The notes: a model not told the origin generated them from the sequence alone. A stretch of 20,054 bases of DNA from Bacteroidales bacterium UBA6377 (GCA_002438805.1 DJQV01000009.1:1-20054); one strand, 5' to 3'; shown: positions 7,380 to 15,133, counted from the stretch's first letter. Made by a program: numbers and translations.

Positions 7380-8715
7380 AGCGCACTATCGCTTCCTTGA
7401 TGCTGTCCACGATGTAGTGGACGTCCTCGTCGGAGACATACGGCCCTGCCGGCAGGCAGAAGCCGACCTTGAAGAGCTCTTCCTCAACCCCGTTGGTGTA
7501 GACCGGAGCGCCGGCGTAGACAGGCTGCTTGTGCATAGGCTTCCAGGTAGGACGGGCCTCGATCTTCTTGCCGAGCATGAAGACACGTAGCGCCTCCACG
7601 TTCTCATTGGGCTGGCAGTCGGTGGTAGCGCTTTCCACCTGATGTATCACGCCTGCGGCACCGCCCACTGCCGTCTTGATAACCTCCTTGTAAGCGTTCT
7701 CCTGCCCCTTTATGCGGACATCCGGGTCAAGGGTCGCGGCACAGAGCCAGAAATTGGCATCGAACCTAGGGTCCGCAGGCTGGCTGTGGATATGGACTCC
7801 CTGCACATCGGCGAGAAGCTGCTCGTAAAGGGCCTGCACATGCTTGTGGTGGGCGATGTGTTCGTCTAGAACCGTCATCTGCCCGCGCCCGATGCCGGCA
7901 CAGACGTTGGACATGCGGTAGTTGTAGCCGATGGCGGTGTGCTGGTAGTACGGGTAGGCGTCACGGGCCTGGGTGGCGTACCACATTATCTCGTTGGCAT
8001 CCTCGGCGTTGCGGCATATAAGGGCCCCGCCTCCGGAGGTGGTGATCATCTTGTTGCCGTTGAACGAAAGCACCCCGTATTTTCCGAAAGTCCCGAGCAC
8101 CTGCCCGTTGAAACGGGAACCCATCCCCTCGGCGGCATCCTCCACCACCGGGATGCCGTAGCGGTCGGCAATCGAGAGTATCTCGTCGATCCGGTAAGGC
8201 ATGCCGTAGAGGGCCACCGGCACTATGGCCTTGGGGTAACGGCCCGTCTTGGCTTTGCGGTCGAGGATTGCCTTCTCCAGCAGGGCCGGGTCCATGTTCC
8301 ACGTCTCCCCTTCCGAACCTACGAACACGGGATGTGCCCCCAGGTAAGTGATAGGGTGCGACGAGGCGCAGAAGGTGTAACTCTGCACCAGCACCTCGTC
8401 CCCGGCCTTGACCCCGCAGCCGATGAGGGCCAGATGCACGGCGGCTGTCCCTGCGGAAAGGCAGACCACCTTGCGGTCGAGGGGTTCGGCGGCCTGTTTT
8501 GAAGATGCTGTCGTGGTCTCAGGTTCCGCGCTCTGGACTAGCCTTAGCGGAGCGCGGGAGTTGACGAAGTTCTCCAGATCCTTCTCGAAAGCATTGACAT
8601 TCGGGCCCATAGGCACCACCCAATTGGTATCGAATGCCTCCTTGACATACTTCTGTTCCAGCCCTGCCTCGCTCATGTGCGCGAGACAGAGATAAATTGT
8701 CTTACGTTCTGACAT
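7378..8715 (-). CDS. DegT/DnrJ/EryC1/StrS-family sugar aminotransferase (PglE-like)
   Basis: This PLP-dependent enzyme (445 residues) should transfer an amino group to a nucleotide-linked keto-sugar for surface polysaccharide. The phosphate-binding S-A-G-T-A-A lies at 87-92, the cofactor-stacking E-D-A-A-E at 192-196 and the Schiff-base lysine at 222 in S-F-N-G-N-K-M. The N-Y-R-M-S-N motif is at 265-270, and W-K-P-M-H near 391 is typical of the family. It is longer than the usual 370-390 residues because of two apparent insertions: one rich in A, S, T and E at about 52-81 and one at about 331-373. Relatives sit next to PglC-like transferases; here that gene is about 8.9 kb away, past the defence cargo. 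The sugar substrate cannot be named. Confidence 0.9.
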   Translation of the reverse strand: MSERKTIYLCLAHMSEAGLEQKYVKEAFDTNWVVPMGPNVNAFEKDLENFVNSRAPLRLVQSAEPETTTASSKQAAEPLDRKVVCLSAGTAAVHLALIGCGVKAGDEVLVQSYTFCASSHPITYLGAHPVFVGSEGETWNMDPALLEKAILDRKAKTGRYPKAIVPVALYGMPYRIDEILSIADRYGIPVVEDAAEGMGSRFNGQVLGTFGKYGVLSFNGNKMITTSGGGALICRNAEDANEIMWYATQARDAYPYYQHTAIGYNYRMSNVCAGIGRGQMTVLDEHIAHHKHVQALYEQLLADVQGVHIHSQPADPRFDANFWLCAATLDPDVRIKGQENAYKEVIKTAVGGAAGVIHQVESATTDCQPNENVEALRVFMLGKKIEARPTWKPMHKQPVYAGAPVYTNGVEEELFKVGFCLPAGPYVSDEDVHYIVDSIKEAIVR

Positions 8716-8779
8716 ATATGTTATAATGATTTTTCTGATTGCCTGCTATCGACAGCACAAGGTTTTGCCGATAACGCCA

Positions 8780-8813
8780 GTTTATAGAATAAAAACCGCA
8801 GGCCCCTCTAACC
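8780..8813. repeat. 34-bp interspersed element, core type B (copy R1)
   Basis: The left arm is GTTTATAG (one change from GGTTATAG) and the right arm is CTCTAACC. The 18-bp core differs at two positions from that of the copy at 15083. It lies in the gap between the aminotransferase gene and the PARIS-like module, 39 bases from a second copy. Confidence 0.8.
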
Positions 8814-8852
8814 TGGATCGAAAAAACACCCCAGATGCCGTTTTCAACGACA

Positions 8853-8886
8853 GGTTATAGTGTTTTAAGATGAATTCCCTCTAACC
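8853..8886. repeat. 34-bp interspersed element, core type A (copy R2)
   Basis: Arms GGTTATAG and CTCTAACC enclose an 18-bp core. All 34 bases are identical to the copy at 11422-11455. The arms form a 5-bp inverted repeat (GGTTA with TAACC) plus two more pairs past a mismatch. The two type A copies bracket the PARIS-like module. Confidence 0.88.
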
Positions 8887-8934
8887 CGAAGCCGGAACAT
8901 AGCAGGCATCATACCCGCCCCAGGCGTCCGGCAC

Positions 8935-9471
8935 TTACACCAGCCCCCGGACGACCATAAGTTCCTCCTCCACCAACTTAGTCAATGTCGGCAGCAGCTC
9001 CTCTATCTTCCGGCACTTGACCTTATTGTAGTAAAAGTCCATATCATCAAGCAACTCATCGACTTGACTCTCTGCCATATCGCCACCATAACCACCTGCC
9101 ACAATGCAGGTTGCGGCAAGTTTGCCTGCATTCCTGTCAGTCGCGAGATTGTACACCGCGCGTAGTATAATGGGAAGGCTGTTATACAGGACGTCGCAAT
9201 AATGCAAGAGAGCCGGGAAGTCCGGCGACTCCGTAAGCCACGCTTCGAGCATCTCTTCCTGATACGTGCGAAGAAGCAAAAAAACCTTCTCCTTGGCAAT
9301 CTTGCCCTTGGTGGAAGCGGTCATCACCAGAAAGAGAGCATGCGAGAGAACTATTCGGACTTCGGACGGATGATAGTAGAAAAGATCATCTTCCGGACTT
9401 TGGGTTAATTTTAAATGCTTCTCCAACTGCCCTATAATCTCTTCGCGTATCTCTTTGAGTTTCGGATCCAT
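8935..9471 (-). CDS. Unrecognised helical protein, third gene of the PARIS-like operon
   Basis: I do not recognise this 178-residue protein. It appears almost entirely alpha-helical, rich in L, E and K, with a glycine-rich turn (A-G-G-Y-G-G) in the second half and no signal peptide or transmembrane segment. The ATG at 9471 leaves a 29-base gap after the ariB stop. An alternative upstream start at 9549 would overlap ariB by 49 bases and add 26 residues. It shares strand, close spacing and base composition with the two genes before it and has no visible promoter, so it is probably co-transcribed. Described PARIS loci consist of AriA and AriB only, so this may be a regulator, an immunity factor or an unrelated passenger. 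Confidence 0.7.
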   Translation of the reverse strand: MDPKLKEIREEIIGQLEKHLKLTQSPEDDLFYYHPSEVRIVLSHALFLVMTASTKGKIAKEKVFLLLRTYQEEMLEAWLTESPDFPALLHYCDVLYNSLPIILRAVYNLATDRNAGKLAATCIVAGGYGGDMAESQVDELLDDMDFYYNKVKCRKIEELLPTLTKLVEEELMVVRGLV

Positions 9472-9500
9472 TCTATATAATGATTGTGCTTCTTCTTTCT

Positions 9501-10376
9501 TTACGACAGTATTGCACGCAAATCGCTGATCAGCCGTTGATATTGCCAATACTCCGGTTCTTCATCCCAACCAAACCGAAGAACGTCATTTGTAAAACTG
9601 ATTCTGGTTCCGTGACATAGGATTTTCCCGACATGCTGAATCATATCATACAGATTATGCCCGCGCACATGCAGATAGACATTATCCCGCGTTATGCCAC
9701 ACTGTTCCAACCGCATAGATAAATTTCCGTACAAAGCCTGCGGGATTGCGAGATTTAATTCAGAAAGCCTGGATTCAACTTCCTTCAGCAATGCCTTGCC
9801 ATTATCATCAAGCCACTCAGACCTTACCTGAGATGGCATACAACCGAAGATATCCGCCATTGGCACTGGAGCCGTTTCGATTCCAAGCACCTTCTGGCAG
9901 CAGACATACATAAAGGGAACAAACAGCAACTCCGACAAGCCCGTCAAAAAACCAGAAAAGTCAAAACAGCCTCTTTTCCCCTCTCTTTCCATAGCCTGTT
10001 CAAAACGAGACTGCAACCCCTTGGCTTCACAACAATGATTCTCCCAAGAATACGTATATGTCTGGGCGACAAAATTTTTCGACACAAGCCCCTCCTCCCC
10101 GGCGACATTGCGCAAGTCACTATCAATTGCTATGAAAAACTTTTTTGAAAGATACCGGCGGTACTTCAGGCATTGCTCGCATCCCGAAGTATTGTTTCCT
10201 TTCCCGCTTCGGCTCTGCGAGACAATATAGTATTCCCCACTCCGCACATATTGCAGCATCTGAAGCCAGAACGATGAGTCTGCCTTATCTTCAACATGCA
10301 CACTGGCAATGCAACCTTTCTTCAACAAAGGAATACTGGCAAAGTATTTAGCCTGACTTTCGTAAACGTCTCTCAT
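9501..10376 (-). CDS. ariB: AriB-like DUF4435 (TOPRIM) effector
   Basis: The 291-residue protein shows the DUF4435 pattern: a strand ending in V-H-V-E-D-K-A-D (Glu29, Asp33), then a strand with A-I-D-S-D (Asp85, Asp87), then T-Y-S-W-E-N-H near 108-114. These acidic positions correspond to the metal-binding residues of a TOPRIM nuclease. In PARIS, the AriA ATPase holds AriB and releases it on sensing a phage anti-restriction protein; freed AriB cleaves host tRNA. The start codon overlaps the upstream ATPase stop as ATGA, so the pair is translationally coupled. The family call rests on motifs and gene order; trigger and target are unknown here. A different DUF4435-ATPase system is the main alternative. 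Confidence 0.8.
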   Translation of the reverse strand: MRDVYESQAKYFASIPLLKKGCIASVHVEDKADSSFWLQMLQYVRSGEYYIVSQSRSGKGNNTSGCEQCLKYRRYLSKKFFIAIDSDLRNVAGEEGLVSKNFVAQTYTYSWENHCCEAKGLQSRFEQAMEREGKRGCFDFSGFLTGLSELLFVPFMYVCCQKVLGIETAPVPMADIFGCMPSQVRSEWLDDNGKALLKEVESRLSELNLAIPQALYGNLSMRLEQCGITRDNVYLHVRGHNLYDMIQHVGKILCHGTRISFTNDVLRFGWDEEPEYWQYQRLISDLRAILS

Positions 10377-11356
10377 CCAACGACCTCCTGCACTATATCT
10401 TCCATGTATATTATGCGATCACCCCAACCGTCGGCAAAAATCCCTGGAGAATGTGTTGTCAACACGAATTGTGCATTTGGATTTAAACTTGTCAACATAT
10501 CAATCAATTGATATTGCCAATCTATGTGGAGCGAAATCTCGGGTTCATCCAAAAACACGATATACTTTTCATCCCTCTCCAGCAATACGGAAAGCAAAAT
10601 AATCATTAACTGCTTCTCTCCTGCCGACAATGACTCACAATGGATTGTCCTCCCGTCCTTAAACCGGAATGTCAGTCTGCTCTGGTCGGGGACAAGTTCT
10701 TTACCTGTTTTCGAGAACGACTCATTGACAAAGCGCAGCATCAAGTTCTTTTTGCTGTTTATCCTGTCCATTTCTCCTTTTGAAATGCTGCCTTCCCTAC
10801 TTATTATATCTGTCATCTGTTTAGTAAGATCTGACAGATAGTAGGAATAGTCGCTCTGCAGTTTTTCTAGTTTGATATCCAAAAGCGATTGTTTTCCATC
10901 AGTTTCGCCTTTGTTGTCAAATGTGGAGATAAGATCCGTATGACAAACTGACTCAAAATCAGACTGTGAGCATCCAGCCCCGTTCAAGGAATATCCAAAC
11001 TGGCCAATACGGATTACGACATCCTCCGGCAGATGTTCGCGAGTCTGCGCTCGTACCTGCTGAAGAATCTCCGCTACCTGATTGTTCTCTACGGATCTTT
11101 TCTCAAGCCCTTCAATCGTGCCCTCTGCTGTTCTGTATGCGACATACGCTTTCGGGCCGATAAATTCAGCATTGGCAGCTGCCATTTTGTATATGCCTTG
11201 CATTTTTTCACTCCGCAGCATAGAATGCAATATCTCAAGGACTGTCGATTTGAATGATCCGTTATTCCCGACAAGTATATTCACATCGGGATTCAACTGT
11301 GCAACAATCGAATACCTGTCATACAATCTTTCTATTTCAAATCTCCTTATCTTCAT
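10373..11356 (-). CDS. ariA: AriA-like ABC-type AAA ATPase
   Basis: This is a compact 327-residue ABC-type ATPase. Walker A G-N-N-G-S-F-K-S-T lies at 30-38, the signature L-S-A-G-E-K-Q near 243, Walker B F-L-D-E-P-E near 268 and the switch histidine in T-T-H-S near 302. The sensor region between Walker A and the signature is short (about 200 residues), as in AriA. Coupling to a DUF4435 gene makes PARIS the best reading. The ATG at 11356 puts the first strand at the very N-terminus; an in-frame TTG at 11371 lies inside the promoter. Only 4 bases separate the -7 box from the ATG, so the mRNA may be leaderless or nearly so. Confidence 0.82.
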   Translation of the reverse strand: MKIRRFEIERLYDRYSIVAQLNPDVNILVGNNGSFKSTVLEILHSMLRSEKMQGIYKMAAANAEFIGPKAYVAYRTAEGTIEGLEKRSVENNQVAEILQQVRAQTREHLPEDVVIRIGQFGYSLNGAGCSQSDFESVCHTDLISTFDNKGETDGKQSLLDIKLEKLQSDYSYYLSDLTKQMTDIISREGSISKGEMDRINSKKNLMLRFVNESFSKTGKELVPDQSRLTFRFKDGRTIHCESLSAGEKQLMIILLSVLLERDEKYIVFLDEPEISLHIDWQYQLIDMLTSLNPNAQFVLTTHSPGIFADGWGDRIIYMEDIVQEVVG

Positions 11357-11360
11357 ACTG

Positions 11361-11368
11361 CAAATGTA
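11361..11368 (-). promoter_or_regulatory. Promoter -7 box of the PARIS-like operon
   Basis: TACATTTG fits TAnnTTTG and ends 4 bases before the ATG. No -33 TTTG is found at the expected spacing; that position is a junction with the repeated EEV-stop sequence, so the upstream half may have been lost or replaced on insertion. Confidence 0.6.
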
Positions 11369-11399
11369 CAAAAAACTGCCGTTTTAAGTACCACACCCC

Positions 11400-11417
11400 T
11401 CACACCTCCTCCCAGGC
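11400..11417 (-). pseudogene. Remnant resembling the 3' end of a sugar transferase gene
   Basis: Read on the minus strand this encodes A-W-E-E-V-stop. The 13 bases TCACACCTCCTCC (plus strand) and the flanking C-rich run are the same as at the end of the intact transferase gene at 17597. It stands between repeat copy R3 and the PARIS promoter. It is short, so common descent with the gene end is an inference supported mainly by the longer copy at 15182. Confidence 0.5.
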
Positions 11418-11421
11418 GCAA

Positions 11422-11455
11422 GGTTATAGTGTTTTAAGATGAATTCCCTCTAACC
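11422..11455. repeat. 34-bp interspersed element, core type A (copy R3)
   Basis: This copy is identical over all 34 bases to R2 (8853-8886). It stands between the DUF262-DUF1524 gene and the PARIS-like module, 4-5 bases from the transferase remnant. Confidence 0.88.
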
Positions 11456-11466
11456 TAAACAACACA

Positions 11467-11496
11467 TCACCCGATGCCAAGCGCTCAGATCCAAGC
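11467..11496. repeat. 30-bp block shared exactly with 15134-15163
   Basis: The block runs from TCACCCGATG to AGATCCAAGC and is identical at both sites. In both cases it follows the right arm of a 34-bp element after a short spacer containing AACAACA or AACACA. In minus-strand reading it contains GCTTGG twice. No coding function is seen. Confidence 0.88.
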
Positions 11497-11544
11497 CCCC
11501 CAACCGTTAGTAGCCAACTTATTTCGACCTGCACATCCCAAAGA

Positions 11545-13218
11545 TCAGAAATCAATCCGCCACAGAGACTTTGCAATATTTGCCATTTTGCGCTGGCGCG
11601 AATTTATAGCGGCACTGTTCCACTCAGGATATCCATCCGGTATCGAATGTGTAGTCACAAAATCAGACTTTCCATAAACAGCCTTCTTCGCCGCAAAAGA
11701 CTTATTTTCAACGTCTTTATTAAATTTTTTCTCCAGCAGGCACATGTTACCGAGACGATATGTAAGCGAGTCAAACTCATAGTTGTCCTCGCCCCATTCT
11801 ATACCAGGATTCCTCGGCAAAATGTGCTCAATCGTATCCGTCTCGCTCTCAAACGGCACATCCCTCAAGCCACCGCTGTATCGTTCTATACGTCCAAGTA
11901 TATACTTGACTATCTTGTTGCTCTTGGAATTATCCACAAACGACTTGTTTTTAAACGAATTGGAAAATTCGTCATCTGCCACGTAAATCTCTCTCAGGCT
12001 CTCTTTGCGATATATTCTCTCTCGAGAAATCTCAATGGCCATCTTATTGTAGACCCGCTCTATGTCATTCGGATTCTTATCACAAATTACACTATAGCGA
12101 AAACTGAATACAAGTACATCTTGAAGAACCCGACCAAAAGACTCGATATCCAAATTATGGTAGGCTGCCATCAAAAGAGAAAAAGGCTGTCTCAAACCAA
12201 AGATGTTAAGCAATCTTATTTTGTCTGAAATCTTTTCCAGATTCTGCCACAGCTCATCATCCGGATTACGCAAGGCCATATAGATGTCACTATATAGCAA
12301 CATATCCGCAACAAGCCTGAAAACCTCTGAATCTGTGCTTATATTGTCCCTGATGGCCTTGAACAACTCATTTGCTCTTACTGTCTTATTCTTGGAGTTC
12401 CAATAGTAACGTATAAAATCCGGAAGCCTCTCCGCTTGAATATTCTTGGTGAGACTGGACCACTTTTCCTCCAATACGTCAATCCGCTCAGGAGACTTCA
12501 CATTGTCCACAAGAGAAAAAAGATAATTCTTAAGCAGATCCGCAGATGACAGTTGAACACCCCTGGCATTCAAAGTCTCAAACACCCGGAAAGCATTCAT
12601 CTCGTCGGAAACCCTTATGATCGTGAAATATAGGTGATCCACGATATAGGAAATCAACTCCGCATACTCCCGCCCTGTATTGTACATTCCGGAAATTCTG
12701 GACTCATACCATTCGAAGCAACTCCTCATAAGTTTTTCCGTCCGGGAGGTGTTCCTCAACCTCAATTCCCCAAGACGGACTATGTTGTCACGATAATACG
12801 AATCATTGTTCCTGTTAAGGACCAGATAGTTGTCATATTCAAGCGTTACAGGATCAATATCTCCGATATAAGTTTTGGTAAGCGTCTCCGCCCGCTTGTT
12901 GTTCTCCTCCGTCTCAACACCGCTTAACGCAAGCTGCCGTATCGCCTTTATGGCAGCGAGAATAATGAATGTTATAGTCGTAAAACGCTGCTGGCCATCA
13001 ACAACGTAACAATCTTTGGAAGAAACAGACTGCAGGACAAGATAGCCCATATAATGATCCGTATCTTCTTTAACCATGGCAAGTATGTCCTGCCACAAAT
13101 CATCCCACTGATCCTTATCCCACGAATAATCACGCTGAAACTTGGGGATGATATACTTCCCGCCGCTTCTGATGAGAGACCCGAAATGGTTTGTCGAAGA
13201 ATCCAATATGCCGAACAT
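11545..13218 (-). CDS. DUF262-DUF1524 (GmrSD-like) restriction protein
   Basis: The 557-residue protein fuses two domains of type IV restriction enzymes such as GmrSD. The N-terminal DUF262 carries I-P-K-F-Q-R-D-Y-S-W at 24-33 and D-G-Q-Q-R at 74-78, the ParB/Srx-like NTPase motifs. The C-terminal DUF1524 HNH nuclease shows I-E-H-I-L-P near 463, G-N-M-C-L-L near 490 and the later N, F-x-x-K-K and Y-x-x-S positions, so it looks intact. Relatives cut modified phage DNA or partner phosphorothioation systems (SspE). No modification genes are nearby, so it is probably a stand-alone defence gene. It has its own promoter and is not coupled to its neighbours. Confidence 0.88.
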   Translation of the reverse strand: MFGILDSSTNHFGSLIRSGGKYIIPKFQRDYSWDKDQWDDLWQDILAMVKEDTDHYMGYLVLQSVSSKDCYVVDGQQRFTTITFIILAAIKAIRQLALSGVETEENNKRAETLTKTYIGDIDPVTLEYDNYLVLNRNNDSYYRDNIVRLGELRLRNTSRTEKLMRSCFEWYESRISGMYNTGREYAELISYIVDHLYFTIIRVSDEMNAFRVFETLNARGVQLSSADLLKNYLFSLVDNVKSPERIDVLEEKWSSLTKNIQAERLPDFIRYYWNSKNKTVRANELFKAIRDNISTDSEVFRLVADMLLYSDIYMALRNPDDELWQNLEKISDKIRLLNIFGLRQPFSLLMAAYHNLDIESFGRVLQDVLVFSFRYSVICDKNPNDIERVYNKMAIEISRERIYRKESLREIYVADDEFSNSFKNKSFVDNSKSNKIVKYILGRIERYSGGLRDVPFESETDTIEHILPRNPGIEWGEDNYEFDSLTYRLGNMCLLEKKFNKDVENKSFAAKKAVYGKSDFVTTHSIPDGYPEWNSAAINSRQRKMANIAKSLWRIDF

Positions 13219-13250
13219 ATACCGTATTCAATTATCGTTGTTATAACAAA

Positions 13251-13281
13251 CAAAGATAGTCGTTTTCAGAATAATGCCAAA
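13251..13281 (-). promoter_or_regulatory. Promoter of the DUF262-DUF1524 gene
   Basis: On the minus strand, TATCTTTG (13251-13258) lies 19 bases after a TTTG (13278-13281). The leader would be about 25 bases. This makes the gene independent of the ATPase pair upstream. Confidence 0.78.
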
Positions 13282-13321
13282 AACCAGCTTGCTAACCGTC
13301 TGACGCCCGATCAAATCCCAG

Positions 13322-13804
13322 CTAACGATCCCCTATAATTACAGGATGCTGCGGTCGAAGACCCAATTGCGCCAATTTCCGTTTGTATGAGGCCTGAGTG
13401 CTGATATGAATTCCTGACCCTGTTGCGGCCCAACAGAATTTTGGAGACAAGGCCGGCATCGCATCAAGGAACGGTGCCTTGTTCTTAAGCCACCAGACAA
13501 GCCACTCCTTTTTCTTCACAATCTCGTCAATGTTTTTTGTACTCGCCGGATGGACTTCGACAAAACAGACCTTACCATCATAACCCAACGCATAATCCCA
13601 ACGGCCGGAATCCGGATACCTGCCCCGCAATTCCCTATCCAAATTCACACTGCCATTCAATTTGCGATTATCCTTTATGACAACAGCTTTCTTGTCCGAA
13701 GGCTCAAACGCTTGAAGTCCTTCACAATAAGCGCCCTCAATTTCCGGAGTGTGCATCACCGCGGCCTTAAACCCCTCAGCAATAACAGCATCTGCCTTAT
13801 TCAT
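13322..13804 (-). CDS. Small nuclease-like protein with E-V-H motif, partner of the ATPase
   Basis: I cannot name this 160-residue family. A segment W69-D70, then F-V-E83-V-H85-P-A about 13 residues later, then a lysine-rich helix (K-K-K-E-W-L) and W125-x-x-T-G resembles the D...E-x-K layout of restriction-endonuclease folds, with H in place of K. The ATG at 13804 overlaps the stop of the ATPase gene by 8 bases; a GTG at 13816 is an alternative. Coupling to an ABC-type ATPase suggests a two-gene sensor-effector defence unit of the same general plan as OLD, Septu or PARIS. The nuclease function is inferred from motif order only. Confidence 0.7.
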   Translation of the reverse strand: MNKADAVIAEGFKAAVMHTPEIEGAYCEGLQAFEPSDKKAVVIKDNRKLNGSVNLDRELRGRYPDSGRWDYALGYDGKVCFVEVHPASTKNIDEIVKKKEWLVWWLKNKAPFLDAMPALSPKFCWAATGSGIHISTQASYKRKLAQLGLRPQHPVIIGDR

Positions 13805-14942
13805 CGCAATATTCACTCACAAGTTCTGAGGCCCTTGTAGCAAACGATGAAAGTCCGCCCCACTCACAAACCTCCTTATTTTCATCAAAAGCATCCAAAG
13901 AAGTGATATCAAAACTGGTGACCTTCTCATCATCATTCCTGACGAAAGCATAGGTCCGAATATCCTTCCCGAAAATGCCTGAAAGCATCCCTGGGCCTTC
14001 CGCCGAACCGTCAAACAACTTCATCAACGCGGCCGCAGCCTCCTTTTTGCTTTTTGGGGATTTTTTTAAAATATTAAATGCCCATACAAACTCCAGTGGA
14101 ACTGTGGAATGAGTGGACACTATAACTTTCTTTCCCATTTGCACTAGCTGCAAGATCTCAAGCAAAACTGACATTATGGCCTGTGGATGCAAACCCATTT
14201 CAGGCTCCTCAATAATGACACATTCATATTGATCTTTATTCATCACCCGTACAGGAGATCCTGACACACAATAGAAAGCCATCAATAGAGGCAAGAACTC
14301 TTTTTGCCCGGCACTCCAGGTCATGAACGGAATGTTCATGCCGCCAGTCTTCAGACGCATCTTTCTCTGCCCGTTATCATCTTCCATGACGACTTTCCCA
14401 CCATGGAAAATCGAACCGTCAAAAGATTTTTTCTGTAAGTTTTTCAGCCTGTTGTTGACAGGAAACAAAACCGCATTGCCTCCTAGCCCCACAGACATGA
14501 AGACACGAAGAGTTTCACTAAATTGACGCAAAGTATATGGGGCGCTCGGGTCAAATTCAGAGAACGCCTTTGGCCTACCGTCAGATATGCTGAAGATCCT
14601 TTGCGCAGGCACGTAAAACACCTTCTCTTCCCCCGCTTCATTTTTACTCATCAGCGAAGTAACCGATGAAAAAGCTTTTCCATCAAATGCAACTTTTGTA
14701 TCTGAAGTCCAGACAGCGGCCATACCGCTCCCGAAATATGCATCCAGCAGATTATTCCTGTTAATGATATAATTGTATTTCTTCAGATTCGCCACAATCG
14801 CCGCTCTATCCTCCACCAGCTTAGCAAGTTCCAGAAAAAGACTCTTCCCGGAAGCCTGCGCCCCCACAAGAAAGGTGAGATCGCCAAAAGTGACATCCGC
14901 CGTCCTTATAGGCCCGAAATTCTCGACTTTAAGAGTTTCCAT
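13797..14942 (-). CDS. ABC-type AAA ATPase, partner of the E-V-H protein
   Basis: This 381-residue ATPase opens with V-E-N-F-G-P-I, typical of AAA_15/AAA_21 (OLD-like) proteins. Walker A G-A-Q-A-S-G-K-S is near residue 29, the signature W-S-A-G-Q-K-E past the middle, then Walker B V-I-I-E-E-P-E-M-G-L-H-P and the switch S-T-H-S. It has no fused TOPRIM domain; its likely effector is the next gene, which it overlaps by 8 bases. The ATG at 14942 gives the family N-terminus and a leader of about 15 bases from its promoter; an in-frame TTG at 14966 lies in the -7 box. It is clearly different in sequence from the AriA-like ATPase and the ATPase at 16341. Confidence 0.85.
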   Translation of the reverse strand: METLKVENFGPIRTADVTFGDLTFLVGAQASGKSLFLELAKLVEDRAAIVANLKKYNYIINRNNLLDAYFGSGMAAVWTSDTKVAFDGKAFSSVTSLMSKNEAGEEKVFYVPAQRIFSISDGRPKAFSEFDPSAPYTLRQFSETLRVFMSVGLGGNAVLFPVNNRLKNLQKKSFDGSIFHGGKVVMEDDNGQRKMRLKTGGMNIPFMTWSAGQKEFLPLLMAFYCVSGSPVRVMNKDQYECVIIEEPEMGLHPQAIMSVLLEILQLVQMGKKVIVSTHSTVPLEFVWAFNILKKSPKSKKEAAAALMKLFDGSAEGPGMLSGIFGKDIRTYAFVRNDDEKVTSFDITSLDAFDENKEVCEWGGLSSFATRASELVSEYCDE

Positions 14943-14963
14943 CAATGTGCATTTAACTACAAA

Positions 14964-14995
14964 CAAAAGTAGAAATATTCACGTTCAACTCCAAA
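14964..14995 (-). promoter_or_regulatory. Promoter of the ATPase / E-V-H operon
   Basis: TACTTTTG (14964-14971) is preceded by TTTG (14992-14995) at 20 bases on the minus strand. The 327-base stretch from here to 15269 contains no gene; it holds the repeats, the transferase remnants and the plus-strand toxin-antitoxin promoter. Confidence 0.75.
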
Positions 14996-15013
14996 AAAAT
15001 CTGCCCAACAAGT

Positions 15014-15026
15014 TCACACCTCCTCC
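15014..15026 (-). pseudogene. Short copy of the transferase gene end (E-E-V-stop)
   Basis: TCACACCTCCTCC is repeated here exactly, and on the minus strand reads E-E-V-stop with a stop codon immediately before it. Only 13 bases match, so it could be a recombination-site core rather than a gene remnant. It lies between R4 and the ATPase promoter. Confidence 0.35.
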
Positions 15027-15082
15027 TACCCGCAAACCCAAACCTCCCCGGATGAAGATGCCGGGATAGGGAAAGCAGCGCA

Positions 15083-15116
15083 GGTTATAGAATAAAAGCC
15101 GCAGGACCCTCTAACC
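15083..15116. repeat. 34-bp interspersed element, core type B (copy R4)
   Basis: Arms GGTTATAG and CTCTAACC match the type A copies, but the 18-bp core is different and matches R1 at 16 of 18 positions. It lies between the antitoxin locus and the ATPase / E-V-H module. Confidence 0.85.
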
Positions 15117-15133
15117 TTAACAACACCATACCG

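Noticed and set aside
8780..8886. Possible minimal CRISPR array (two 34-bp repeats with a 39-bp spacer)
   Set aside because: The two repeats have different cores, the other copies are kilobases away, and no cas genes are present.
8853..8886. Rho-independent terminators
   Set aside because: The arms could form a weak hairpin, but there is no T run on either side and the loop is 18 bases.
8780..15116. Integron attC sites
   Set aside because: attC sites begin with a box ending in AAC and end with one starting GTT. These elements have the opposite polarity (GTT first, AAC last), do not fit the R box consensus, and no integrase gene is seen.
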